Shown here: positions 1 to 6,645 of the stretch, piece by piece
How positions within the stretch are numbered: position 1 is the stretch's first letter
Layout of the letters: each line of letters begins with the position of its first letter
The notes under the pieces: generated by a model
What the model was told of the DNA's origin: nothing
The model's database searches: none
Seen by the model: the letters and a program-made list of their open reading frames with translations, nothing else
Assembly: GCA_964482325.1 (NCBI GenBank)
Contig: CAYZXD010000057.1
Coordinates: 1 to 9,816, forward strand
Direction of reading: 5' to 3'
Source of the DNA: CAYZJV01 sp964482325
GTDB lineage: Bacteria; Spirochaetota; Spirochaetia; Sphaerochaetales; Sphaerochaetaceae
Length of the DNA stretch: 9,816 nt
Translations under genes and position numbers: made by a program

Positions 1-32
1 ACCGCCTCCTTCGACCGCTCGGACATCTCTCC
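1..32 (-). tRNA. tRNA-Ser, 5' portion (cut by window edge)
   Basis: Read on the minus strand from base 32, the sequence starts GGAGAGA (acceptor 5' strand), then TG at positions 8-9, then a serine-type D arm with TCC and GGA stems around a GAGCGGTCGAA loop, and enters an anticodon stem beginning CGGT. This matches the 5' third of bacterial tRNA-Ser. The anticodon, variable arm and 3' end lie outside the window, so the isoacceptor cannot be read; a CGGT stem start is common in UGA/CGA types, which is inference. A consensus promoter sits just upstream, leaving only a few nucleotides of leader, as is usual for tRNA genes. Confidence 0.85.
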
Positions 33-45
33 AATCAGGATTCAC

Positions 46-74
46 ACTATAGCGATGGGCCTCTTCTTTGTCAA
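46..74 (-). promoter_or_regulatory. Sigma-70 promoter of the tRNA-Ser gene
   Basis: On the minus strand TTGACA (74-69, 6/6) is followed after exactly 17 nt by TATAGT (51-46, 5/6). Transcription would start near base 39, about 7 nt before the mature tRNA 5' end at base 32. Spacing, strength and position all fit a tRNA promoter. Confidence 0.8.
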
Positions 75-93
75 GTAAACGCACGGTATCGAC

Positions 94-122
94 TTGACAG
101 CTTCGTATGCTCTCCCCATCAT
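94..122 (+). promoter_or_regulatory. Possible promoter of the M28 peptidase gene
   Basis: TTGACA (94-99, 6/6) is followed after 17 nt by CATCAT (117-122, 4/6). The start would fall near base 129, almost on the GAGG ribosome site of the peptidase gene, leaving a very short leader. It lies back to back with the tRNA-Ser promoter, the two -35 boxes being 19 nt apart. The -35 box begins with TTG in frame with the peptidase, so TTG at 94 is better read as promoter than as start codon. The weak -10 and short leader keep this tentative. Confidence 0.35.
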
Positions 123-138
123 AGAGATGAGGTATTTC

Positions 139-1395
139 ATGGCTCGAATCAAGATGGAGAAGTTGCAGGCAGCCCGCATGGCAAAAGAGGCCCTTGAAAT
201 GGTCTCTGATCTCATTGACCGATATGGGAGTCGCCTAGTGGGATCAGAGAGTTGTACCAAAACCGCAGAAGAGCTCGCCGATTCTCTTGCTCCCTTTACC
301 AACCGGGTGCATCGGGAGACGTTCTCCCTGCATCCTGATGCCTTTCTCGGCTGGATTAGAATTTTAGTTGCTGTGTATCCCGTAGCACTTGTATTTCTGT
401 TAATTTCATTCCCTCTCATTGCATCGATAGTTTCTATCGGGTCTCTGGTGATTATGGTGTATGAATTCTTTTTATACCGCGAGGTCATTGATCGCTGGTA
501 TCCAGAAAAAACGGGGTTGAATGTATATGGCGTTCTCGACCCGGAAGAGGAAGTCCACGATACCGTCATCTTCAGCGGCCATCACGACAGTGCCAAAGTT
601 TTCAACTTTTATCTGCATAAGCCGCATCTCTATCTGCTTCGTATCGGAATCGGCTTGGGAGCCTACGTTCTTCTGACACTCACCTCTGTGTTTCAGACGG
701 TTTATGAACTAGTGACTGGTACACTGTTTCATATTGCCCTTTCTGCACCGTTGTTTCTGGTGGTGCAGGTATTTTTACTCATAGCGCTCCCATGGGTTCT
801 CCAATTGTGGAATTTTGCGGGGAAGGAGGGAACCCCCGGAGCTGGGGATAATCTGGTTTCATCAGCGATGGCCGTACAGCTCGCACGATATTTCAACTCG
901 GGAGGACGTCGTCTGCAGCATACCCGGGTTGTGTATGCGAGCTTTGACGGGGAAGAAGCGGGATTGCGCGGAGCACGTGATTTCTTCACCCGACATCAGC
1001 ATGATACGGATGTCCTCGGGGGTACGATTCATCATTTTAATGTCGACTGCCCCTATGACCCGAAACATCTCTTCTTTCTCACTAGTGATATCAACGGATC
1101 GGTGAAACTTTCACAGGAGATGGCGACCACCTGTGTGGGTATCGCTCAGTCAATGGGATTTTCAGCATTCAGCCAACCTATTGCATTCCTTACCGGCGGA
1201 ACGGATGCCGCCGAGTCGGCAAAATTAGGGTATCGTGCAGTTTCACTCATGGCTATGCCCTGGGATAACAAAGAGCGATCAAGTGTGTATCACACTCCGC
1301 AGGATCTTCCCGAAGCGGTTGATATCCAGGCTCTTGAGGAAACGCTCTCTATTGCTATCAAATACATTGAGCAGGTTGATGCTCACATGAACTGA
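139..1395 (+). CDS. M28-family zinc peptidase with internal membrane helices
   Basis: The 418-residue protein carries the M28 (aminopeptidase Y/PSMA-like) metal and catalytic motifs in order: SGHHDS (H148/H149-D150), GAGDN (bridging D237), FDGEE (E272 catalytic base, E273 ligand), NVDC (D303), TGGTDAAE, and YHTPQD (H385). It would hydrolyse N-terminal residues of peptides at a di-zinc site. Two hydrophobic stretches precede the domain (about 75-91 and 93-108) and two more (about 169-189 and 199-223) sit between H148/D150 and D237, where soluble M28 enzymes normally have only a short loop. It is therefore probably an integral membrane enzyme. The ATG at 139 is chosen because GAGG (129-132) lies 6 nt upstream; ATG at 127 and 154 and TTG at 94 are alternatives. 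No N-terminal signal peptide is seen. The 3' end overlaps the convergent YigZ-like gene by 13 bp. Substrate unknown. Confidence 0.85.
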   Translation: MARIKMEKLQAARMAKEALEMVSDLIDRYGSRLVGSESCTKTAEELADSLAPFTNRVHRETFSLHPDAFLGWIRILVAVYPVALVFLLISFPLIASIVSIGSLVIMVYEFFLYREVIDRWYPEKTGLNVYGVLDPEEEVHDTVIFSGHHDSAKVFNFYLHKPHLYLLRIGIGLGAYVLLTLTSVFQTVYELVTGTLFHIALSAPLFLVVQVFLLIALPWVLQLWNFAGKEGTPGAGDNLVSSAMAVQLARYFNSGGRRLQHTRVVYASFDGEEAGLRGARDFFTRHQHDTDVLGGTIHHFNVDCPYDPKHLFFLTSDINGSVKLSQEMATTCVGIAQSMGFSAFSQPIAFLTGGTDAAESAKLGYRAVSLMAMPWDNKERSSVYHTPQDLPEAVDIQALEETLSIAIKYIEQVDAHMN

Positions 1396-1988
1396 AGTGG
1401 TTCGCTTTGCACAGAAGATTTTCCTGCGCTGAGATCCGAAATCTTCTGTGTAACGAGCGGTACGTGCACAGAGGGCAAGGTACATCGGATGGTAACATCG
1501 ACGGCGAAATCTTCCGTACTCTGTCCATCGTATTCAGCGAGAAGCATCTTTACCTGTTCGTAGATATCATACCCTATGGTGAATGTTATCAACGTTTTTT
1601 CTATCAGTTCTTCAGTTTTCAGAGTACTAAGTACTGCTTTCGCTGCATCGCCATAAGCCTTCACCAGTCCTCCGGTTCCCAATAACGTCCCCCCGAAGTA
1701 CCGTACCACCATCACTAAAATACCGGTGATTTCACTTCCCTTGAGGATCTCCAGAATCGGTCGGCCTGCAGTATTTTTCGGTTCCCGATCATCGCTCATA
1801 CTGTATTGTGTGCCCTGTTCTCCCATGACTGCTGCATGCACGACATGGTTTGCCTGCGGATGCAGTAGACGCACCTGAGCAATCCGTTCTTTTATCGTAT
1901 CGCTCTCCTTTAACGGCTCTGCGATGGCTATGAACCGAGATCGTTTTACCTCAATTTCTGCTGAATGTGATGCTACTGGTCTGCGCAT
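1383..1988 (-). CDS. yigZ: YigZ/IMPACT family protein (UPF0029)
   Basis: This 201-residue protein matches the YigZ/YvyE family in length and motifs. The N-terminal IMPACT domain shows SRFIA (17-21), HPQANHVVHAAVMG (43-56), the signature SDDREPKNTAGRP (65-77) and VRYFGGTLLGTGGLVKAY (95-112). The C-terminal part (about 125-195) corresponds to the DUF1949-type ferredoxin-like domain. Eukaryotic IMPACT modulates GCN2 by binding GCN1; the bacterial role is unsettled, with nucleic-acid or ribosome association proposed, and the protein should be cytoplasmic. It is the last gene of the minus-strand trio, starting 18 nt after the reductase stop, with only a weak ribosome site (GGCGG close to the ATG), so coupling to the gene before is possible. 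It overlaps the convergent peptidase gene by 13 bp, and no terminator is visible between them. Confidence 0.9.
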   Translation of the reverse strand: MRRPVASHSAEIEVKRSRFIAIAEPLKESDTIKERIAQVRLLHPQANHVVHAAVMGEQGTQYSMSDDREPKNTAGRPILEILKGSEITGILVMVVRYFGGTLLGTGGLVKAYGDAAKAVLSTLKTEELIEKTLITFTIGYDIYEQVKMLLAEYDGQSTEDFAVDVTIRCTLPSVHVPLVTQKISDLSAGKSSVQSEPLQFM

Positions 1989-2006
1989 ACCGCCAGTGTA
2001 TCATGA

Positions 2007-2972
2007 CTACCACCGGTGGAAAAAGGGGTTATCCTCTTCGGGTGGAATCAGGTCAGCAAGAGCAGCAGCTGCAGTTCCCACCTGAACGAAATCTTCAGGT
2101 TCATAGGGTACCGAATCAGTTGAAACTGCCTGATAGAGCTGATCACGATTTCGTGCACCGAAAAGCACAGTCGATACCGGTTGTCGACGAGCCCACAGCA
2201 GTGCACAGAGGCCCATAGTGATCGATAGGCGATCTGCCGTCCACTGCAAGGCGTCGAGCAGATCATGGAACCGCTCATGATATCTTTCCTGCATCGGGAA
2301 CAATTTTCTTCTTCGATCATCGGTATCGAAATCGTCTTTGTCACGATAGGAACCGGAGAGCAGTCCCATCCCCATGGGACTGTATCCCGCTATGTGTATA
2401 TGGTGTGCACAGCAGAAGGGAAGCAGGGATAATAGGGATTTCGTCCATACAAGAGATACAGGTATCTGGCACCAGGAGATTTCAGTGATTCTGTGCGAAG
2501 CTTCAAGGAGATACAGCGGGAAGTTGCTGAGACCAAGAGAAAGGAATAAGCCTTTTTTACGAAGCTGCTCACATACTGCCAGATATGCACTGACATCTTT
2601 CGTGCTGTCGGGCCAGTGAATATAGAGGATGTCGACGTATGGGGTGCAGAGGCGTCTGAGTGATCGTCTGATTACCGTTTCAAGTTGATCGACAGATGCA
2701 GGGAGAAAGATCTTGGTGGCTATCTGATATGATTCCCGGGGGACCTCTTTTTTGAAACGTCTGAGTTGTTGACCGACAATCTGTTCCGAGAGACCTTTTC
2801 CGTATCCCTGTGCCGTATCGTAATGGGTGATGCCGCAGCGTACGGCAGCATGGAGGGTTCTGATGGAATCACTACGTTGCTGATTCGGATAGAAATCTGC
2901 CCCAAAAGCCCACGTTCCCAGGCCAAGTGGGGCAAGAACTTCATTCACTTTGGCGTTCCACCTCGACAACAT
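2007..2972 (-). CDS. Aldo/keto reductase
   Basis: The 321-residue protein is a TIM-barrel aldo/keto reductase that should reduce carbonyl groups with NAD(P)H in the cytoplasm. The catalytic tetrad is visible: D52 and Y57 (DTAQGYG), K87 (IATK) and H119 (ILYIHWPD). The GLGTWAFG opening, GLSNF (147-151), the GYSPMGMGLLSG strand and the FGARNRDQL cofactor segment near the C-terminus all fit. It looks closest to the general stress/YhdN/Tas-like branch; the substrate cannot be assigned. The ATG at 2972 overlaps the NUDIX gene by 32 bp and has no clear ribosome site. A GTG at 2948, with AGGTGG 9 nt upstream and only an 8-nt overlap (GTGAATGA) with the NUDIX stop, is a credible alternative start, giving 313 residues and losing nothing conserved. 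It is the middle gene of the minus-strand unit. Confidence 0.9.
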   Translation of the reverse strand: MLSRWNAKVNEVLAPLGLGTWAFGADFYPNQQRSDSIRTLHAAVRCGITHYDTAQGYGKGLSEQIVGQQLRRFKKEVPRESYQIATKIFLPASVDQLETVIRRSLRRLCTPYVDILYIHWPDSTKDVSAYLAVCEQLRKKGLFLSLGLSNFPLYLLEASHRITEISWCQIPVSLVWTKSLLSLLPFCCAHHIHIAGYSPMGMGLLSGSYRDKDDFDTDDRRRKLFPMQERYHERFHDLLDALQWTADRLSITMGLCALLWARRQPVSTVLFGARNRDQLYQAVSTDSVPYEPEDFVQVGTAAAALADLIPPEEDNPFFHRW

Positions 2973-3879
2973 GGCTGCTCAGCATGTGTTCTCCATCAAA
3001 AATGAAGCGTCCGATAAACTCTTTTCCGTCCAATGCAAGCGGAAGCCACAAGGGATCATCTTCCCACATCTGATCATAGGGAAGGTCGGAGATCGGACAC
3101 CAGAACGGTTTTGCTTCATCCGTTTCGTGTATCTCCCCGCTATGTTGATGGGCAAAGAAGATATGGCCGCGCATTGCCAGTCCATCAATGAACTGGAATT
3201 CAAGCAGCCCGCGATACTCCACAGTTTCCACCACTACTCCGGTTTCTTCAGTGATTTCCCGCATGGCGGCTTCACGAGCTGTTTCGTATGCCTCGATATG
3301 GCCTCCTGGAGCGTTTACGAGACCTTTGCCGAGTCCGGTCTTTTTATGGATGAGCAATACCTTATCTCCATCGAAGAGATAGCAGAGCACAGCAGTTTCG
3401 GTGGGTTCCCACGAATCCCAGTCGATTTCTTCGACGGTTCGGGCTTCAACCGGTACGAGCGGAACTTCTTCGATCACTTCAGGTTCCTGCTCTTTCTGTT
3501 TTTCTTTTTCAGCGGCTTCTTCCGGGTGTGCTTTTGCCCAGCAGGTATCGCACAGATTATCATCATAGTTGAGGGTGGTCTGAAAGTTGAGTTTTTCTCC
3601 GCACTCGACGCAATGGGTTTTGAAAATCAGCACCCGGTTACGCACCGGATACATGGCGAGTAGAGTAATCCCCAAGGCTACAATTGCCAGCCAGTGCGGA
3701 AGGTCTCTGGTGAGAATAACCACAATGAAGATCTGCCACACCATGGCATAGATGGCCATAATCAGTGTAGCGGTCCGTTTTTTCAGACTCCTGCTTCCCT
3801 GACGTTTCTGATAGAAATTTGTGAAGAGGATCATAATGAGAAACCAAAGGTAATTATCTGCTATTGTTTCAAGTATCAT
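2941..3879 (-). CDS. Membrane-anchored zinc-ribbon NUDIX hydrolase, MTH1-like
   Basis: With ATG at 3879 the product has 312 residues in three parts. Residues 8-20, 37-56 and 60-79 are hydrophobic (two or three membrane helices). A zinc-knuckle pattern follows (C90-VE-C93 and C110-DT-C113), then an E/K/P-rich linker (117-150). A complete NUDIX domain occupies 160-312, with the box G193-x5-E199-x7-R207-E208-I-x-E211-E212-x-G214-V. The tail MWEDDPLW (271-278) and the GKEFIGRFIF segment resemble human MTH1 (its W117/D119/D120 purine-binding motif and C-terminal strands), so cleaning of oxidised purine nucleotides (8-oxo-dGTP type) is a reasonable but unproven role. The reading frame stays open back to 4026, but that would overlap deoC; GTG at 3921 and ATG at 3834 are alternative starts, and none has a strong ribosome site. 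First gene of the minus-strand unit, divergent from deoC. Confidence 0.82.
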   Translation of the reverse strand: MILETIADNYLWFLIMILFTNFYQKRQGSRSLKKRTATLIMAIYAMVWQIFIVVILTRDLPHWLAIVALGITLLAMYPVRNRVLIFKTHCVECGEKLNFQTTLNYDDNLCDTCWAKAHPEEAAEKEKQKEQEPEVIEEVPLVPVEARTVEEIDWDSWEPTETAVLCYLFDGDKVLLIHKKTGLGKGLVNAPGGHIEAYETAREAAMREITEETGVVVETVEYRGLLEFQFIDGLAMRGHIFFAHQHSGEIHETDEAKPFWCPISDLPYDQMWEDDPLWLPLALDGKEFIGRFIFDGEHMLSSHVVEVERQSE

Positions 3880-3923
3880 GAGGATGACAGTAGCCGTTGG
3901 CTGAGGAAAAATCAAGGGCACAG

Positions 3924-3952
3924 TTGCACCGGAGACACTTATGAAGTAATCT
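3924..3952 (+). promoter_or_regulatory. Weak candidate promoter for the deoC operon
   Basis: The 104-bp gap between the divergent NUDIX and deoC starts must hold the promoters for both units. The best plus-strand candidate is TTGCAC (3924-3929, 4/6) with a 17-nt spacer and TAATCT (3947-3952, 3/6). A TTGACG at 3952 with GATACG at 3975 is also spaced by 17 nt, but it would put the start on the deoC ribosome site. No clear CytR- or DeoR-type operator was recognised. Tentative. Confidence 0.2.
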
Positions 3953-3969
3953 TGACGGTGCCGGAAGGC

Positions 3970-3975
3970 AGGAGG
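3970..3975 (+). promoter_or_regulatory. Strong ribosome binding site of deoC
   Basis: A full AGGAGG lies 8 nt before the ATG at 3984. It fixes the deoC start and argues that the minus-strand NUDIX reading frame, open back to 4026 through this site, really starts further in, near 3879. Confidence 0.8.
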
Positions 3976-3983
3976 ATACGGAC

Positions 3984-4658
3984 ATGCTGAAACCTGAGGA
4001 ACTAGGGATGTATATTGATCACACATTGCTTGCGACGAATGTTACCGAGGATCGCATACAGCAGTTGTGTCAGGAGGCCGATCAGTATGGATTTGCCTCG
4101 GTATGTGTTAATAGCTGCTGGACGGCAACTTGTGCTCAATTGCTGAAAGAGAGTCCCGTAAAGATTTGTACTGTAGTGGGGTTCCCTCTCGGGGCCATGA
4201 AGAGTGAAAGCAAAGCATTTGAAGCTGCTCAGGCTGTATCTGATGGTGCTGATGAGATCGACATGGTTATCAATGTCGGTTGGCTGAAGGAAGGACGTCT
4301 TGAAGATGTTGCCCGTGATATCACCTTGGTGCGGGAAGCCTGCCGTGGTGGAGTGCTGAAGGTGATCATCGAAACCTGTCTGCTCAGTGATGAAGAGAAG
4401 CTGGCAGCCTGCCGGGTTGCGGTAGCTGCAGGTGCCGATTTTGTCAAAACTTCAACCGGGTTTTCCACCGGTGGTGCTACCGAGCAGGATGTGGCTCTAT
4501 TGCGAGCCGAGGTGAAGGATGCTGCAGGGGTGAAAGCTTCAGGAGGCATTCGGAGTTATGAAACCGCGGTTGCCATGATTTCTTCGGGGGCTACCCGTCT
4601 TGGCACAAGTAGCGGGATAGCCATTATTCAGGGAGCTGCCTCGCATGCCGCGTACTGA
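3984..4658 (+). CDS. deoC: Deoxyribose-phosphate aldolase (DERA)
   Basis: The 224-residue protein is a class I aldolase of normal DERA length that splits 2-deoxy-D-ribose-5-phosphate into acetaldehyde and glyceraldehyde-3-phosphate, the last step of deoxynucleoside catabolism. The Schiff-base lysine is K155 in FVKTSTGF; the proton-relay residues are D93 (EIDMVINVGW) and K184 (VKASGGIR). The N-terminal IDHTLL, the CVN (41-43) and the phosphate-site segments GFSTGGAT and SGGIR are intact. The start is set by the AGGAGG upstream. It opens a five-gene operon and overlaps the thymidine kinase-like gene by 14 nt. Together with PNP and the kinase homologue this makes a nucleoside salvage unit, but phosphopentomutase (deoB), needed to convert deoxyribose-1-phosphate to the 5-phosphate, is not here. 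Confidence 0.96.
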   Translation: MLKPEELGMYIDHTLLATNVTEDRIQQLCQEADQYGFASVCVNSCWTATCAQLLKESPVKICTVVGFPLGAMKSESKAFEAAQAVSDGADEIDMVINVGWLKEGRLEDVARDITLVREACRGGVLKVIIETCLLSDEEKLAACRVAVAAGADFVKTSTGFSTGGATEQDVALLRAEVKDAAGVKASGGIRSYETAVAMISSGATRLGTSSGIAIIQGAASHAAY

Positions 4659-5799
4659 GCACAGCGATGCGCTTCCCGATGACTTTCTCAAGAGTCTTGG
4701 ATTTCCTACCATTACGGTCCATCAGACCTTCACGCATTTTGATTTTACTCAACCGGGAAGACGGGTGCTGGTCATTGGACCTATGGGGTCGGGGAAGACT
4801 GAGTTCTCTGCCCGGGTCTGGCGTGATGCTGCCATAGCGCAAAAGAAGAGTGAGGTGATTCGTCGTTTGACGAGTACCGGGGATGTCGATCGCCGTTCGG
4901 TGTTCTTCATCCGCTCAGAGTTGGATGGACAGCGATTTACCGATTATCCTTCCGATGCACTCGCCTACCGCAATGGATATATCCGATGCGGTGATCATAT
5001 TGCACGCATCCGCGATTCCTTCGGATTGGAACAGGTACTTGCTGATCATCCCCAGGTAGGAACATTTATTATTGATGAAGCTTCATTCTTTGATGAGCGG
5101 ATCGCCTATGTGGTCCGCAATCACAGCCTTGAACGGGGGATTCTCTTTATTTTCCCAACGCTCATTCTGAATTTCCGGCGTGATATCTTCAATTCCACAG
5201 CACGACTGATGCTCGATATTGCAACTGATGTTATCCCCCTGACTGCCTACTGTGAGCATCCCGACTGTATGAAGGATGCTTTTTATACCTATCGGTACTA
5301 TCGTGTGGATCATCAGGAATGTCCTGCACTCTATTTCGATCCACTGATCATTGTCGGAGGCGATACAGAAAAAGAGGATCCGTTGAATCCGAATTACTGC
5401 AGTCGCTGTGATGCGCACCACTATCTGCCGGGAAAGGAATATACCTTCTTTCATCTGAAGCCCCTCGGAGAACGGGCTTCACGGGGGGAGACTGCTCCGC
5501 TCATTCACGAGCTGGAGGCGCTTACCCATGATCGGGAACAGTCGGAACTGTACCGTCACATGAAAAGGCGATACGGAGCTCTTGCCGACAGCGACATCTA
5601 TATGAATGCACTCAAACCTGGTTGTCTTGCTGAAAAGGCCCTGATCTATCTGTTCTGCGAACAAAATCTGCTCAGCGAAGACTTATTAGTCCGTATTGCC
5701 TATTCGCTCAAGCTCGATAGATTCTATATGACACGGGTCCTCAGTGATAATCTGCGACCTGTTTCGTTCGACCAGCCGCTACTTTCGGTTGTGGAATAA
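4645..5799 (+). CDS. Thymidine kinase-like protein (type II) with long extensions
   Basis: At 384 residues this is about twice the usual type II (TK1-like) thymidine kinase of about 190-200. The core is at 40-258: P-loop GPMGSGKT (45-52), IIDEASFF (142-149, with the presumed catalytic E145), a zinc half-site C203-x4-C208 followed by TYRYYR, and a lasso start VGGDTEKEDP (237-246) leading to C252-SR-C255. It should transfer ATP phosphate to deoxythymidine. Departures from the family: an N-terminal extension of about 40 residues, DEAS instead of the usual DEAQ/DEGQ, CX4C instead of CX2C, and a C-terminal extension (about 260-384, mostly helical in character) that I do not recognise. Substrate preference may thus differ. 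Its ATG has GGGAG 9 nt upstream, inside the deoC end. It ends 11 nt before the PNP gene. Confidence is high for fold, moderate for substrate. Confidence 0.8.
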   Translation: MPRTEHSDALPDDFLKSLGFPTITVHQTFTHFDFTQPGRRVLVIGPMGSGKTEFSARVWRDAAIAQKKSEVIRRLTSTGDVDRRSVFFIRSELDGQRFTDYPSDALAYRNGYIRCGDHIARIRDSFGLEQVLADHPQVGTFIIDEASFFDERIAYVVRNHSLERGILFIFPTLILNFRRDIFNSTARLMLDIATDVIPLTAYCEHPDCMKDAFYTYRYYRVDHQECPALYFDPLIIVGGDTEKEDPLNPNYCSRCDAHHYLPGKEYTFFHLKPLGERASRGETAPLIHELEALTHDREQSELYRHMKRRYGALADSDIYMNALKPGCLAEKALIYLFCEQNLLSEDLLVRIAYSLKLDRFYMTRVLSDNLRPVSFDQPLLSVVE

Positions 5800-5804
5800 G
5801 GAGG
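5799..5804 (+). promoter_or_regulatory. Strong ribosome binding site of the PNP gene
   Basis: AGGAGG begins on the last base of the kinase stop codon and lies 6 nt before the ATG at 5811. It fixes that start and suggests PNP is translated independently and strongly within the operon. Confidence 0.8.
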
Positions 5805-5810
5805 AGAAAA

Positions 5811-6641
5811 ATGGATCAAACCATGAAGCAATTACAGGAGGCTGCAGCTTTTGTCAGGTCAAAAATTGGCGAAGAGCCGGTTGAGATCGGGATGATTCTC
5901 GGATCAGGTCTGGGTGATCTTGCCAATGAGCTTGAAGATGCCGTTGCAGTTGCGTATGCAAAAATTCCTCATTTTCCCATTTCCACCGTTCCGGGCCATG
6001 CTGGACGCTTAGTAATAGGAAACCTCGCTGGTCGTCGGGTGTTGGTGATGCAGGGACGGTTCCATTACTATGAGGGATATGAGATGCAGAAAGTCGTATT
6101 TCCGGTACAGATGATGCGGCTGATGGGGATCAGGCATCTTCTGGTCACCAATGCGGCAGGGTGTGTAAACACCGCATGGCAACCGGGCGATCTGATGCTG
6201 ATCAGTGATCATATCAAGTTGACTGCGGATAATCCGCTGCGGGGAGCTAATTTGCAGAAATTGGGAGATCGCTTCTTTGATATGAGTAGTGTCTATTCGC
6301 CACGTTTGAGAGCGATGGCGCGTGAACAGGCCTCTAAACTGGGTATTGTCATCCGGGAAGGCATATATCAATTCTTCGGAGGACCTTCGTTTGAGACTCC
6401 GGCGGAAGTGCGATTTGCACGATTCTGCGGAGCTGATGCGGTAGGCATGTCTACAGTTCCCGAGGTTATTGCTGCTCGTCATGCAGGCATGGATGTCCTC
6501 GGTATCTCGTGTCTGACTAATATGGCCGCGGGCATTCTCAACCAACCGCTGAATCATGAAGAAGTTCTTGAGACAGGCGAGCGGGTGAAGGCGACTTTCT
6601 CAGCCCTGGTCAAAGTTATCGTTGCCGCCTGGCCGAGCTGA
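5811..6641 (+). CDS. punA: Purine nucleoside phosphorylase, trimeric inosine/guanosine type
   Basis: The 276-residue protein matches the trimeric PNP family (human PNP, Bacillus PNP-I) in length and motifs. It cleaves inosine, guanosine and the deoxy forms with phosphate to base plus (deoxy)ribose-1-phosphate. Visible residues: phosphate-binding GSGLG (31-35), PGHAGR (61-66), RFHYYEGY (83-90, ribose/phosphate contact H85), NAAG (114-117), FFGGPSFETPAEVR (188-201, base-contact E195), GMSTVPE (212-218) and SCLTNMAAG (233-241, base-binding N237). The E/N pair indicates preference for 6-oxopurines rather than adenosine. It is the third gene of the salvage operon; its product joins the DERA pathway after mutase action. 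The symbol punA follows common usage; deoD is normally the hexameric type. Confidence 0.94.
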   Translation: MDQTMKQLQEAAAFVRSKIGEEPVEIGMILGSGLGDLANELEDAVAVAYAKIPHFPISTVPGHAGRLVIGNLAGRRVLVMQGRFHYYEGYEMQKVVFPVQMMRLMGIRHLLVTNAAGCVNTAWQPGDLMLISDHIKLTADNPLRGANLQKLGDRFFDMSSVYSPRLRAMAREQASKLGIVIREGIYQFFGGPSFETPAEVRFARFCGADAVGMSTVPEVIAARHAGMDVLGISCLTNMAAGILNQPLNHEEVLETGERVKATFSALVKVIVAAWPS

Positions 6642-6645
6642 GTGC

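Noticed and set aside
94..138. TTG start at 94 for the M28 peptidase
   Set aside because: The TTG is part of a perfect TTGACA -35 box and has no ribosome site, while ATG 139 has GAGG at the right distance.
42..569. 175-codon minus-strand frame opposite the peptidase
   Set aside because: No domain is recognisable and it begins inside the tRNA promoter region; it is a shadow of the real gene.
2950..3663. 237-codon plus-strand frame opposite the NUDIX gene
   Set aside because: Its phenylalanine-rich low-complexity run mirrors the E/K-rich linker of the NUDIX protein, it has no recognisable domain, and the opposite strand encodes a complete NUDIX box and zinc knuckle.
3880..4026. N-terminal 49-codon extension of the NUDIX frame
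   Set aside because: It would overlap the deoC start and its strong ribosome site, and its sequence shows no domain character; the ATG at 3879, just before the first membrane helix, is more likely.
4229..4549. 106-codon minus-strand frame inside deoC
   Set aside because: It is a Ala/Ser/Thr-rich shadow of deoC codons.
6009..6557. 182-codon minus-strand frame inside the PNP gene
   Set aside because: It is fully embedded opposite a strongly conserved enzyme and shows no family features.
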